This document shows positions 35,324 to 43,040 of a stretch of DNA of 64,000 nucleotides, piece by piece. Each line of letters begins with the position of its first letter. Positions within the stretch are counted from its first letter, which is position 1. The position numbers and the translations under genes were made by a program. The notes under the pieces are model-generated. The model was not told where the DNA came from, did no database searches, and saw only the letters and a list, made by a program, of their open reading frames with translations. This stretch comes from DATGMS01 sp035303945. GTDB taxonomy: Bacteria; Bacteroidota; Bacteroidia; Cytophagales; Cyclobacteriaceae. The stretch is taken from the NCBI GenBank assembly GCA_035303945.1, contig DATGQZ010000024.1:1-64000 (forward strand). Reading direction: 5' to 3'.

Positions 35324-36630
35324 TGGCTTCATTTAAAGTAAGAGGGGGACTAAAGTTAAAAGGTGAAATCATCCCCCAAGGTGCTAAAAACGAAGCACTA
35401 CAGATACTCTGTGCTGTACTTTTAACAGACCAAGATGTAACAGTTCATAAGGTGCCTGCCATCAGGGACGTCATTAAATTGATCGAATTGTTGGCCGCTA
35501 TGGGCGTGTCAGTTGAAAAAATCGACGAGGAGAGTTATCGTTTCAATGCCGCACATGTCAATCTGGATTATCTGGAGACCGCTGAATATTTGGAAAAAGC
35601 ATCTTCTCTAAGAGGTTCTGTCATGATCCTTGGTCCTCTTCTCGCACGATTTGGAACAGGCAGGATATCCAAGCCCGGTGGAGACAAAATCGGCCGAAGG
35701 AGACTTGATACCCATTTTGTAGGCTTTCAGAAACTTGGTGCGGAATTTACATATAATCCCAAAAAAGGAATTTACCATATCAATGGCAAAAATCTAAAAG
35801 GCTGTTATATGCTTTTGGATGAGGCATCGGTAACGGGGACGGCCAATATCGTAATGGCAGCTGTCATGGCTGAAGGCAAAACCACCATTTATAATGCTGC
35901 CTGCGAGCCTTATCTCCAGCAACTTTGTGCTATGCTTAACCGTATGGGTGCAAAGATCACTGGTATCGGATCTAACCTGCTGCACATCGAAGGGGTGAAG
36001 ACGCTGGGCGGAACAACACATACCCTGTTGCCCGACATGATAGAGATCGGCTCTTTTATTGGCCTAGCGGCAATGACCCAATCTGAATTGACTATAAAGG
36101 ATGTAGAGGTGGATCAATTAGGAATCATTCCTTACACCTTCAAGAGAATGGGCATCAAACTCGAAGTTAGAGGCAATGATATTTACATTCCATCACAGAA
36201 GCACTACGAAATTGAGTCATTTATGGACGGGTCGATACTGACTATCGCCGATGCGATTTGGCCAGGATTTACCCCTGATTTATTAAGCATTGTGCTGGTG
36301 ACGGCGACCCAAGCTAAAGGGACTGTGTTGGTACACCAAAAGATGTTTGAAAGCCGGTTGTTCTTTGTCGACAAACTCATCGATATGGGCGCTCAAATTA
36401 TATTGGGAGATCCGCATCGTGCGGTAGTCATTGGCTTAGACAGGAAGTATCCTTTAAAAGGAATTCGTATGACCAGCCCTGATATTCGGGCCGGCGTGGC
36501 TTTATTGATTGCCGCTCTCTCCGCTGATGGAACGTCGGTTATTGACAATGTTGAGCAGATAGATCGGGGATATCAATTTATTGACAAACGTCTCAATGCA
36601 CTAGGGGCAGACATTGTTAGACTGGATTAA
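35323..36630 (+). CDS. murA: UDP-N-acetylglucosamine 1-carboxyvinyltransferase
   Basis: 435 residues of the EPSP-synthase fold. It performs the first committed step of peptidoglycan synthesis, adding enolpyruvate from PEP to UDP-GlcNAc. K22-N23 (GAKNEAL) and the C-terminal DIRAGVALLIAALSADG block are present. The active-site loop reads PGGDKIG: Asp121 stands where the fosfomycin-target Cys115 of E. coli lies. Asp at this site keeps MurA active but prevents alkylation by fosfomycin. It is coupled to the DUF4290 gene and ends at a strong terminator. Confidence 0.96.
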   Translation: MASFKVRGGLKLKGEIIPQGAKNEALQILCAVLLTDQDVTVHKVPAIRDVIKLIELLAAMGVSVEKIDEESYRFNAAHVNLDYLETAEYLEKASSLRGSVMILGPLLARFGTGRISKPGGDKIGRRRLDTHFVGFQKLGAEFTYNPKKGIYHINGKNLKGCYMLLDEASVTGTANIVMAAVMAEGKTTIYNAACEPYLQQLCAMLNRMGAKITGIGSNLLHIEGVKTLGGTTHTLLPDMIEIGSFIGLAAMTQSELTIKDVEVDQLGIIPYTFKRMGIKLEVRGNDIYIPSQKHYEIESFMDGSILTIADAIWPGFTPDLLSIVLVTATQAKGTVLVHQKMFESRLFFVDKLIDMGAQIILGDPHRAVVIGLDRKYPLKGIRMTSPDIRAGVALLIAALSADGTSVIDNVEQIDRGYQFIDKRLNALGADIVRLD

Positions 36631-36669
36631 AAACAAAAGGTGCTGTATTTAACAGCACCTTTTGTTTTT
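36630..36669 (+). terminator. Intrinsic terminator after murA
   Basis: A 17-bp perfect stem (36630-36646 with 36652-36668) around a 5-base loop ATTTA, with a GC-rich core GGTGCTGT and T-rich 3' side. It starts at the murA stop codon. Confidence 0.92.
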
Positions 36670-36844
36670 GGAATTGCTTCCTCAGCGGTTTAATATAGCT
36701 TCTTTCCATCTCCAGGGCGAAGAAGTTTAGTCGTGATCATTTAAATGCAAAAAGATAACCTAAACATAAATACTTACTCCAAAATTTCCTCTTCACATAT
36801 CACCGATTAGGGCGTGGCTGCTAACCATGCAGAAAACACCTTGA

Positions 36845-37561
36845 CTACCGTTTAATTAATCTTCCTGAACCAGTAATGGATGAATTAATCACTGGGTTAC
36901 CCCTGTAGTAGACATCGCCACTTCCTCTGATTTCTACGTCAAGTCGCCTCAGTGCGGTTACATAGGCGTCGCCGGAACCCTCAATATCTACCTGGACGGC
37001 CTCCGCCTGAAGTTCCAAAAATTCCGCCTCTCCGGAGCCCGTTATTTCTACATCCACCTGTTGACTGCTGCCACTGAGGATCAAAAGACCCGAACCGGTA
37101 ATTTCTGCTTCAACATCATCAGCATCAACATCGGCTGTAATGGACCCAGATCCAGTGACCTCCAATTCAATTCGGGAAGTAAGAAAGGTGTTTTCCCCCA
37201 CAATATCGCCCGAACCTGATAGAGACAACCCCTTTATTTCGGGCAATGTCACATGATAAATAAGCCGCTCATGTCGTCCCACACATCCACGGGTTCGAAT
37301 ATCCCATTCTCCATTGCTAACACTGAGTCTGATAAGGTCAATGATATTCTCTTCTCCCTCCACCCATACTTCTTGTTGGGGACCTTGGGTGACAATTACT
37401 TTGTCACTCCCGCTCAGCTTGAGACTATGAAAACTGGGAAGCTCAAGCTGCTTGCTTACAATTGGACCTCTGCCTCTTTCGCAGTTGCCCACCTCTTCGC
37501 ATCCCATTCCTAAAAATAAAATGAGTGCAAAGGCAAATAAAATGGTATTTGTACGCTTCAT
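36845..37561 (-). CDS. Head GIN domain (DUF2807) lipoprotein
   Basis: 238 residues. A lipoprotein signal ends LGMGC (Cys21). The body is a beta-helix-like GIN domain with at least seven GSG turns, one about every 20 residues (LSGSGD, VTGSGS, ITGSGL, ITGSGE, IEGSGD, IRGSGD, ITGSGR). Proteins of this family are abundant at the Bacteroidota cell surface or periplasm and may act in adhesion, but no function is established. A stand-alone gene. Confidence 0.9.
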   Translation of the reverse strand: MKRTNTILFAFALILFLGMGCEEVGNCERGRGPIVSKQLELPSFHSLKLSGSDKVIVTQGPQQEVWVEGEENIIDLIRLSVSNGEWDIRTRGCVGRHERLIYHVTLPEIKGLSLSGSGDIVGENTFLTSRIELEVTGSGSITADVDADDVEAEITGSGLLILSGSSQQVDVEITGSGEAEFLELQAEAVQVDIEGSGDAYVTALRRLDVEIRGSGDVYYRGNPVINSSITGSGRLIKR

Positions 37562-37741
37562 GATTTATAAAGAAAAAGTTTAAGCTCCTGCTGTCAATAG
37601 CTGTTCCGAAATTGAAAAAGGGCTTCAAAAGCCATATTTGCGTCTTTTTATAAATACCCTGTTCAAAATCGATCATTTTTAAGTTCAAAAAAGAACAACT
37701 ACATAACTTGTCGCTGCTACGTTCAAGCTAGAACAAAGACA

Positions 37742-37948
37742 TTATTTGCCCTGTCGTCCCAGTGTCAGAAAAAGGATCGGACCTAAAATGGGTAACAAGA
37801 GCGTGCCCAACAGCCATAACATCTTTTCCCTGTTAGGAAGCCTTTTGTTTCCTAGGATGAATACAAAGGACAGGATAAAAAACGCCAAGCTAATACCGGC
37901 AAAGACCTGCCATACGACAATCAAAAATGGTGGGATATCAAGGTCCAT
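37742..37948 (-). CDS. PLDc_N-type small membrane protein
   Basis: 68 residues with two spans (about 7-30 and 43-62) and the conserved intervening RLPNREKMLWLLGTLLLPILGP, the phospholipase D N-terminal membrane module, here without any catalytic domain. Stand-alone copies are common and of unknown role. It lies 57 bases downstream of the Zn-ribbon gene on the same strand and may be co-transcribed with it. Confidence 0.85.
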   Translation of the reverse strand: MDLDIPPFLIVVWQVFAGISLAFFILSFVFILGNKRLPNREKMLWLLGTLLLPILGPILFLTLGRQGK

Positions 37949-38005
37949 GGTAAAGGCTATTTGCCTGAAAGTTAAGCAAAAAGGATCAAGAATTGAAACG
38001 GAGGC

Positions 38006-38389
38006 CTACTTATGAGTATGCATTTTCTCCTTCACCCGAACCAGTAAAAGCCAATCCGCATCAAGTTCCAAATAGCCATGGTCATAGCAAAAAAAATACA
38101 CATTGCCTTTTTTGTTTTTATAGGTGTGAGTGAGGTATTTAAATTGAAATCCGGCAGCAAGTAAATGTTGTTTTGTCACCTTTGTCGTCTCATCGGTTTC
38201 CGGCAGTAGGCGCTCCAGAATTTGTCGATTTTTTTTCAAGGCGTTGTTGACATTCCTGATCACGTTGTTCGTGTAAGCCTTGAGCTGATTATTGTAGTTG
38301 TTTCGGCAATAATCATCACAAAACTTTTTGTCCGCCCTTCCTTGGATTGTCTTAGAACAATTGAGACATAATTTCCTTTCCAGCTCCAT
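38006..38389 (-). CDS. Zinc-ribbon small protein, function unknown
   Basis: 127 residues. The N-terminal treble-clef-like zinc ribbon uses C8xxC11 and C24xxxC28 (KKFCDDYCRNNYNNQ). It is followed by a helical segment and a C-terminal strand region rich in Tyr/Phe. No signal peptide. It looks like a nucleic-acid or protein-binding cytoplasmic protein. Confidence 0.8.
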   Translation of the reverse strand: MELERKLCLNCSKTIQGRADKKFCDDYCRNNYNNQLKAYTNNVIRNVNNALKKNRQILERLLPETDETTKVTKQHLLAAGFQFKYLTHTYKNKKGNVYFFCYDHGYLELDADWLLLVRVKEKMHTHK

Positions 38390-38570
38390 AAAAAATGGGA
38401 TTCGGTCAAACGAAGTAGGAATATAAACGATAAATCACTAAAAGGCAAGCGATTACAACCGTTTACAAACGGATCGAAGCGAATAATAACCGGATAATCC
38501 TATTTTCTTATGTGAGTTTTGTAGTGTTCGATAGTTGAACATCATCTTCTTATCTAAAATTTATCTCATT

Positions 38571-38918
38571 ATGAACACCTTAAAAAACAAAGTGCAGTTA
38601 ATCGGGAGATTAGGTGCCAAAGCAGAATTGAAAAGTACAGCAGGAGGCAAGGTATTTACCCGCGTTAGTATGGCAACCAATGAGATCTACAAAGATGCCA
38701 ACGGAGGAAAGGTAAAGCAGACCACATGGCATAACCTTGTAGCTTGGGGCAAAACAGCGGAAATTATCAGCAAATACACGGAAAAAGGCAGTGAAGTAAC
38801 GGTCGAAGGAAAGCTTATTAATCGTGAGTACGTCGGAAAAGACGGGGTAAAACGACAGACCACTGAAGTTCAGGTGACTGAAGTTTTACTATCTGGCAAT
38901 AAGAGCCCTGCGGTTTGA
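38571..38918 (+). CDS. ssb: Short single-stranded DNA-binding protein
   Basis: 115 residues, essentially only the OB fold (NKVQLIGRLGAKAE, then WHNLVAWGKTAE and EVTVEGKLINREY). It lacks the flexible linker and the acidic C-terminal tip (DDxPF) through which the main SSB recruits repair and replication proteins, so it is likely a second, specialised SSB copy (for example for recombination or DNA uptake) rather than the essential one. A TTG 12 codons upstream adds a hydrophobic extension and was rejected. Confidence 0.9.
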   Translation: MNTLKNKVQLIGRLGAKAELKSTAGGKVFTRVSMATNEIYKDANGGKVKQTTWHNLVAWGKTAEIISKYTEKGSEVTVEGKLINREYVGKDGVKRQTTEVQVTEVLLSGNKSPAV

Positions 38919-39298
38919 GAAATGGCATCGAAAGGGGGCGGCATAGCCCCTGCTACCCACAGACAGGTTGCTTAATCCGAATATCCAGCAACCTGCCTGT
39001 AGGTAACGATGAGAATATATTTTTAGCTTTTTTGCTAAATTGATGTTCTGCCCTTTGGGCAGATACTATGGGACGTGATCCCTATTCCACACCAGGAAAG
39101 TATGAGTTAGCGTCTGAGCTTAAAATCGGCCTTTGCAACAGCATTTATAATAATAAAGTATAACGGTACTAGCAGAAGGAAGGAATGGGCAGGATTAACA
39201 AATTCTCTCTGCAGAAATAGTACAAAAGCGGCTGGCAAAACATTTGCAATACAACAGCAAAGGACATCCAGCAATAGTCCTTTCATAACGAAACATAT
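38919..39298. other. Non-coding region between ssb and a small membrane gene, with several hairpins
   Basis: 380 bases without a supported frame. It contains three palindromes: a long hairpin (38955-39006, listed separately), CTGCCC-TTT-GGGCAG (39049-39063), and AAAGGAC/GTCCTTT (about 39260-39284) just ahead of the next gene. No exact TAnnTTTG promoter box was found on either strand. Confidence 0.45.
38955..39006 (+). repeat. Long imperfect inverted repeat downstream of ssb
   Basis: The two 19-base arms (38955-38973 and 38988-39006) pair at 17 of 19 positions around a 14-base loop; the inner nine pairs (AGGTTGCT side) are perfect. No T-run follows directly, so it is not a classical terminator; it may protect the ssb mRNA 3' end or be a repeat-family relic. 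Confidence 0.7.
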
Positions 39299-39478
39299 AT
39301 GAACTTAAAAAACATTTTTGGAACCGTACTTACTATTTTGGGCATTGGAGGACTGATTTATGGTGCAAGCCTTTTCCTCAGTGATTCCAACGATGATTGG
39401 AAGACCACCTTAGTAGCTTTCGCATTAGGCCTAATATTTTTCACTTCGGGTTTGGGCTTAATCAAAAGGACGGGGTGA
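39299..39478 (+). CDS. 59-residue two-span membrane protein
   Basis: ATG at 39299 opens MNLKNIFGTVLTILGIGGLI, a membrane span, followed by a polar SDSNDDWKT turn, a second span and the end LIKRTG (stop TGA at 39476). The KNIF-G-x-LTxLGIGGLIY pattern recurs in small membrane proteins of Bacteroidota as I recall them, but no function is known. It is convergent with the lipid kinase gene, 9 bases away. Confidence 0.75.
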   Translation: MNLKNIFGTVLTILGIGGLIYGASLFLSDSNDDWKTTLVAFALGLIFFTSGLGLIKRTG

Positions 39479-39487
39479 GCCCGTAAA

Positions 39488-40393
39488 CTACCGATCAACC
39501 TGGCTTACGCCGTAATTTTTGCCGGTGTAAAAACGAATAGGTTTCGCGAGCACTTCAACTGTCACCTTTTCCACCTTGCCCATGACTTCGCCATCGATCT
39601 GAAACTCGGCCAAGTCCAGGTTTTTTATTTCAGCCTTCGACACCTGCCAGATTTTCACCGACTCCATCTCGTTAAGATTGCCTCTAAACAAGGACAGTGA
39701 AACCTTGACAAGATCTTCTATGCCCTGCGGATCTAGCGCTATAATTTCGAAACGTCCATCGTTTATTTTGCCTGTAGGATTAATTAAAGCTCCGGTCCCA
39801 TATTTACTTCCATTGGCAATCACAAGCATCTTTGCTTTGACCTGTTCTACTTTACCGTCAACTGCCACCTCAAAACGATAAGGTTGGGCTTCAAAAAGTT
39901 GTGACAAAGAACTTTTGAAATAAGCCAGCATCCCTCGCTCCTCATTTTGTTCGAATCGTTCTATCAAACCGGCATTAAAACCAAAATCGCTGAGATGTAA
40001 TGACAGTTCTCCATTGATCATGATAGCATCCATTTTTACTTCACGCTTGTTTACCACTGCCTCAATGGCTTCATCCAAATTATTGATCTCCAAGCTGGTC
40101 GCCAGGCCATTGGCAGAACCCAAGGGGATAATTCCTACCGCGTGATCAGCATCAAGAACAGCTTCTACTACCATCTTAATTGTACCATCGCCTCCGCCTA
40201 TAAGAACTGCATCAAAATCATAGCTTTGAACTATATTTTTGATTTTCTCTTGATCTCCCTCACCCGTGGTTTCCCACACCTCCAGCTCATAATGCTGCTT
40301 ATTGAGCTTATCTTTAATTTGCGATACAGTTTCCGTCTTATCCTGTATTGTTCCTGATACAGGGTTGATGACCAATAGCAGTTTTTTGTTCAT
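39488..40393 (-). CDS. Diacylglycerol/lipid kinase, YegS/DgkB family
   Basis: 301 residues. The N-terminal diacylglycerol-kinase catalytic domain shows the nucleotide motif GGGDGTI (66-72) and PLGSANGLAT, followed by a beta-sandwich C-terminal domain with DGRFEIIAL. It should phosphorylate diacylglycerol or a similar lipid (giving phosphatidate) at the membrane. The start lies 3 bases after the stop of the App1-type phosphatidate phosphatase, which performs the reverse conversion. Confidence 0.9.
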   Translation of the reverse strand: MNKKLLLVINPVSGTIQDKTETVSQIKDKLNKQHYELEVWETTGEGDQEKIKNIVQSYDFDAVLIGGGDGTIKMVVEAVLDADHAVGIIPLGSANGLATSLEINNLDEAIEAVVNKREVKMDAIMINGELSLHLSDFGFNAGLIERFEQNEERGMLAYFKSSLSQLFEAQPYRFEVAVDGKVEQVKAKMLVIANGSKYGTGALINPTGKINDGRFEIIALDPQGIEDLVKVSLSLFRGNLNEMESVKIWQVSKAEIKNLDLAEFQIDGEVMGKVEKVTVEVLAKPIRFYTGKNYGVSQVDR

Positions 40394-40396
40394 GGA

Positions 40397-41443
40397 TTAT
40401 TTGAATAAAGCGATTTGTTGTTGCTTGGCATGTGATATGGCTTCAGCCGTGTTTTTAACAAACACAATTTCAGGCCATTTCTCTGGCAGAATAGATTCAA
40501 TCATCTTCGCCCTTCTGTCGGAATCATTCTCTTTGATCTGCCTGATATAAACTAATAATACCCTGCCAGGGTTGCGTTTGATGATCGAAGCATATATCTC
40601 TGGATCATGCTGTCCACTATCGCCAATCAACACAAATTTCATCCCTGGGTATAGTTTTAGCAGAAGATCAATCTTTTCTTCTTTGTGTTGATGGCTGCCG
40701 CCCCCTGATTTCCACACATTACGCAAATTGATGTGCAGATCCTTTAGTAACAAAGGACCTTGAGGTAGCTTTCTGTATTTGAGAAAATCTTTAATCAAAT
40801 CGGCCAAGCTCCAATCACTGCTGGAAACATAAAACACAGGATTGGCGCCGGCGTTGGATAAAATATCGTACAGTTCACTCACCCCCGGAAAAGGTCGGCG
40901 GGTATAGGCATTTTTGGAAACTGACAGCCAAAACTTTTTGCCGAGCTGGGTAGCATGCGAAATTAAAATGGTGTCATCAATATCAGAAATAATTCCCAAG
41001 GGAGAATCCGATGCGTAACGCATCACCTGTACTTTTTTTGTTTCCTTTTCAGGAATTACCCCTTCTTCTGCTTGCAACTTGATAGTAACATATTCATCAT
41101 TGGTGATAAGTGGGGTAATCCCTTGGAAGGCGGCTTCAAAAATGCCTTCGGCATCGCTTACCACATGTTGGCTAATGTGTTGGTAACAAATTTCTACTTT
41201 GGCTCCCTCCACACTACTCCCCGCATACCGACGGATGGTAGCTAAGATGTTTACCAGAGGATTCTTCCTCGGCGAGGGTTTACTTTGTCTATATGCTTCT
41301 ATAGCCCTGCCTTTAACAAATATTGTATCTTCATTGCCAAATGCATATAGCAGTTCAATCCTGACCCGATCCAGCTTTCCGACGGCTTTTTTAATTTTAG
41401 AAAAAGCATATCTTATAGGAAAAGTGATTATTCGAAAAATCAT
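40397..41443 (-). CDS. App1-type phosphatidate phosphatase (DUF2183)
   Basis: 348 residues. The HAD-like DxDxT motif DIDDT has Asp154 and Asp156 as catalytic residues, with the family signature GIISDIDDTI, then RPFPGVSELYDIL, FYVSSSDW and FVLIGDSGQHDPEIY. The N-terminal 140 residues form a separate beta-rich domain. Yeast App1 dephosphorylates phosphatidate to diacylglycerol. The tight linkage to a lipid kinase suggests a joint role in phosphatidate/diacylglycerol balance. No signal peptide was seen. Confidence 0.88.
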   Translation of the reverse strand: MIFRIITFPIRYAFSKIKKAVGKLDRVRIELLYAFGNEDTIFVKGRAIEAYRQSKPSPRKNPLVNILATIRRYAGSSVEGAKVEICYQHISQHVVSDAEGIFEAAFQGITPLITNDEYVTIKLQAEEGVIPEKETKKVQVMRYASDSPLGIISDIDDTILISHATQLGKKFWLSVSKNAYTRRPFPGVSELYDILSNAGANPVFYVSSSDWSLADLIKDFLKYRKLPQGPLLLKDLHINLRNVWKSGGGSHQHKEEKIDLLLKLYPGMKFVLIGDSGQHDPEIYASIIKRNPGRVLLVYIRQIKENDSDRRAKMIESILPEKWPEIVFVKNTAEAISHAKQQQIALFK

Positions 41444-41513
41444 AGATTAGTGTTTAATGATTTTCCTCAAAAACCATACAAGATCTCTGCATCAGCTGAA
41501 CGCCTTCCTGACC

Positions 41514-42473
41514 TTATTTAACAGGTCCCACCACTTCACCCTTAATGGGAGAATGCTGTTGTCTCTCTACCCCATTGACCAGCAGCTTTTCAAAATAGAT
41601 CTTTGCACCGGTAGCTTTATACATTTCTTCTACATTTTGGAGGTGCATATGTAAATGCGGTTCTGTTGAATTGCCGGAATTGCCGCATTGCCCTAACAGT
41701 TGGCCCTTGTTTACTTTGTCTCCCTCTTTTACGACTATAGAATGTTGCTTAAAATGCGCTAAGACATAAAATTCCCCAACTTCTGTCTTTACAATTATAG
41801 TATTGCCAGGTATAAAAACCGGATTCATTTCACCAGGGACATTGTCTTTAATTCCATCGACAACCATGGCGATTACCCCATCTACAGGCGCCAAAATTTC
41901 CTTTCCGAAGGCATAAAAGTCTTCGTTCGAACGGCCGTTAGTTCGGTAACTTTTGCCATTTTCCCCAATAATTAAAAAATCAAAGGCCCCACGCTGGGCC
42001 CTGTTTTCCACATGATAGTTTTGCTCAGGTGTATCTCCACCCCAGAAAACAGTCCATTGTCCCCTGAAGGGCAATTCCACCGAGGATAGGTTCTTTTCGA
42101 GTTGTACCAGCTCGTCTGCTCCAAATGGTTTAAATTCGAAACCGCTGATCTTATTCTGTTCATTCAAGTATATGTTCAACGCAAAAACCTGTTGTTGGAA
42201 AACCGTTTTGAAACGCGCGGGTTGGGATTGAACAGCTAGGGCTTCCCAAGAAACCAACTTCCCTGCCTCCCCATGCAAGGCAGTGAAAAACTTTTTATTT
42301 TCAGCCTGAGGTAAATGTTGCTGCATGGAAGGAGCTAGCATAAAAAAGATGCTGTCATAAGCTTCTTGGTTATAATGCCTTGCAAGCTTATCCATCACCG
42401 TCCTATAGCGTGTGTCCTCCTGAGCAGCAACATGATAGCTCACTATAAAAAATACCAGAATTAGTTGTCTCAT
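41514..42473 (-). CDS. M23-family peptidase-like exported protein
   Basis: 319 residues. A signal peptide (1-17, ending HVAAQ) is followed by a DUF3887-like domain (about 25-125) and an M23 (LytM) fold (about 150-305). The last zinc motif HLHMH is intact in GNSGNSTEPHLHMHL, but the first HxxxD is altered: the Asp of RGAFDF has no His four residues before it. Some M23 relatives share this altered form (a nearby NYHVENRAQR segment), so it may be active with another ligand or be a non-catalytic regulator of wall hydrolases. Gap to App1 70 bases. Confidence 0.82.
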   Translation of the reverse strand: MRQLILVFFIVSYHVAAQEDTRYRTVMDKLARHYNQEAYDSIFFMLAPSMQQHLPQAENKKFFTALHGEAGKLVSWEALAVQSQPARFKTVFQQQVFALNIYLNEQNKISGFEFKPFGADELVQLEKNLSSVELPFRGQWTVFWGGDTPEQNYHVENRAQRGAFDFLIIGENGKSYRTNGRSNEDFYAFGKEILAPVDGVIAMVVDGIKDNVPGEMNPVFIPGNTIIVKTEVGEFYVLAHFKQHSIVVKEGDKVNKGQLLGQCGNSGNSTEPHLHMHLQNVEEMYKATGAKIYFEKLLVNGVERQQHSPIKGEVVGPVK

Positions 42474-42554
42474 GATAGTTGGTGCTTATTTTTGAAACTT
42501 TGGGCAACGGCACTTTGGATAAATGCTACCCCACCATCCCTCGTCCAGCACAGG

Positions 42555-42764
42555 CTATTCTCCCTCCAGTTCTTCCAATTCATAGTCTGGTCCAGTCCCC
42601 CAACGCAGCAGCTCCTCCATATCATATGTTTCTAGGGTCTGAAGATCCTTTACCTTGAAGTTCTTTCCGCTCAGTCGCGCAACCACCGTAATCTGCCTTT
42701 CTTCCCCGTAATTTATTAACCTATAATTTCTTCCCACCCTTAAATTGTCTAATGCTAAAGGCAT
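42555..42764 (-). CDS. Small conserved hypothetical protein
   Basis: 69 residues, soluble, with an acidic C-terminus (ELEELEGE). The pattern LRVGRNYRLINYGEERQITVVARL looks like a small beta-barrel (SH3/Tudor-like) fold and I have the impression of similar short proteins in related genomes, but no family name can be given. A separate transcriptional unit upstream of the M23 gene by 81 bases. Confidence 0.6.
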   Translation of the reverse strand: MPLALDNLRVGRNYRLINYGEERQITVVARLSGKNFKVKDLQTLETYDMEELLRWGTGPDYELEELEGE

Positions 42765-43005
42765 ACGTTCTTGTTGTTTATTTTAAAGTCTGATCTATCT
42801 TTCCACTTCAAATTTAGGATATTCTGATTAAAGCAGGATCAGCTCATTATAAATCTTCGTAATAATTGGAGAGCATTATCAACTTCCGCGCCTAAATGGC
42901 ATATGGTATCGTGATTTAGTTCTTTTTCCATACATCATTCGGGTCTTTCTATTGCTAGATTGACGTATTTTTCGGCGCTTATCTTCATATTATTTAATAA
43001 AAGAC

Positions 43006-43013
43006 TAGATTTG
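43006..43013 (+). promoter_or_regulatory. -7 box of the serine biosynthesis fusion gene
   Basis: TAGATTTG, an exact TAnnTTTG match 27 bases before the ATG at 43041. No clear TTG at the usual distance. Confidence 0.55.
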
Positions 43014-43040
43014 CATCCAAATCGTAAATTCTAAAGTACA

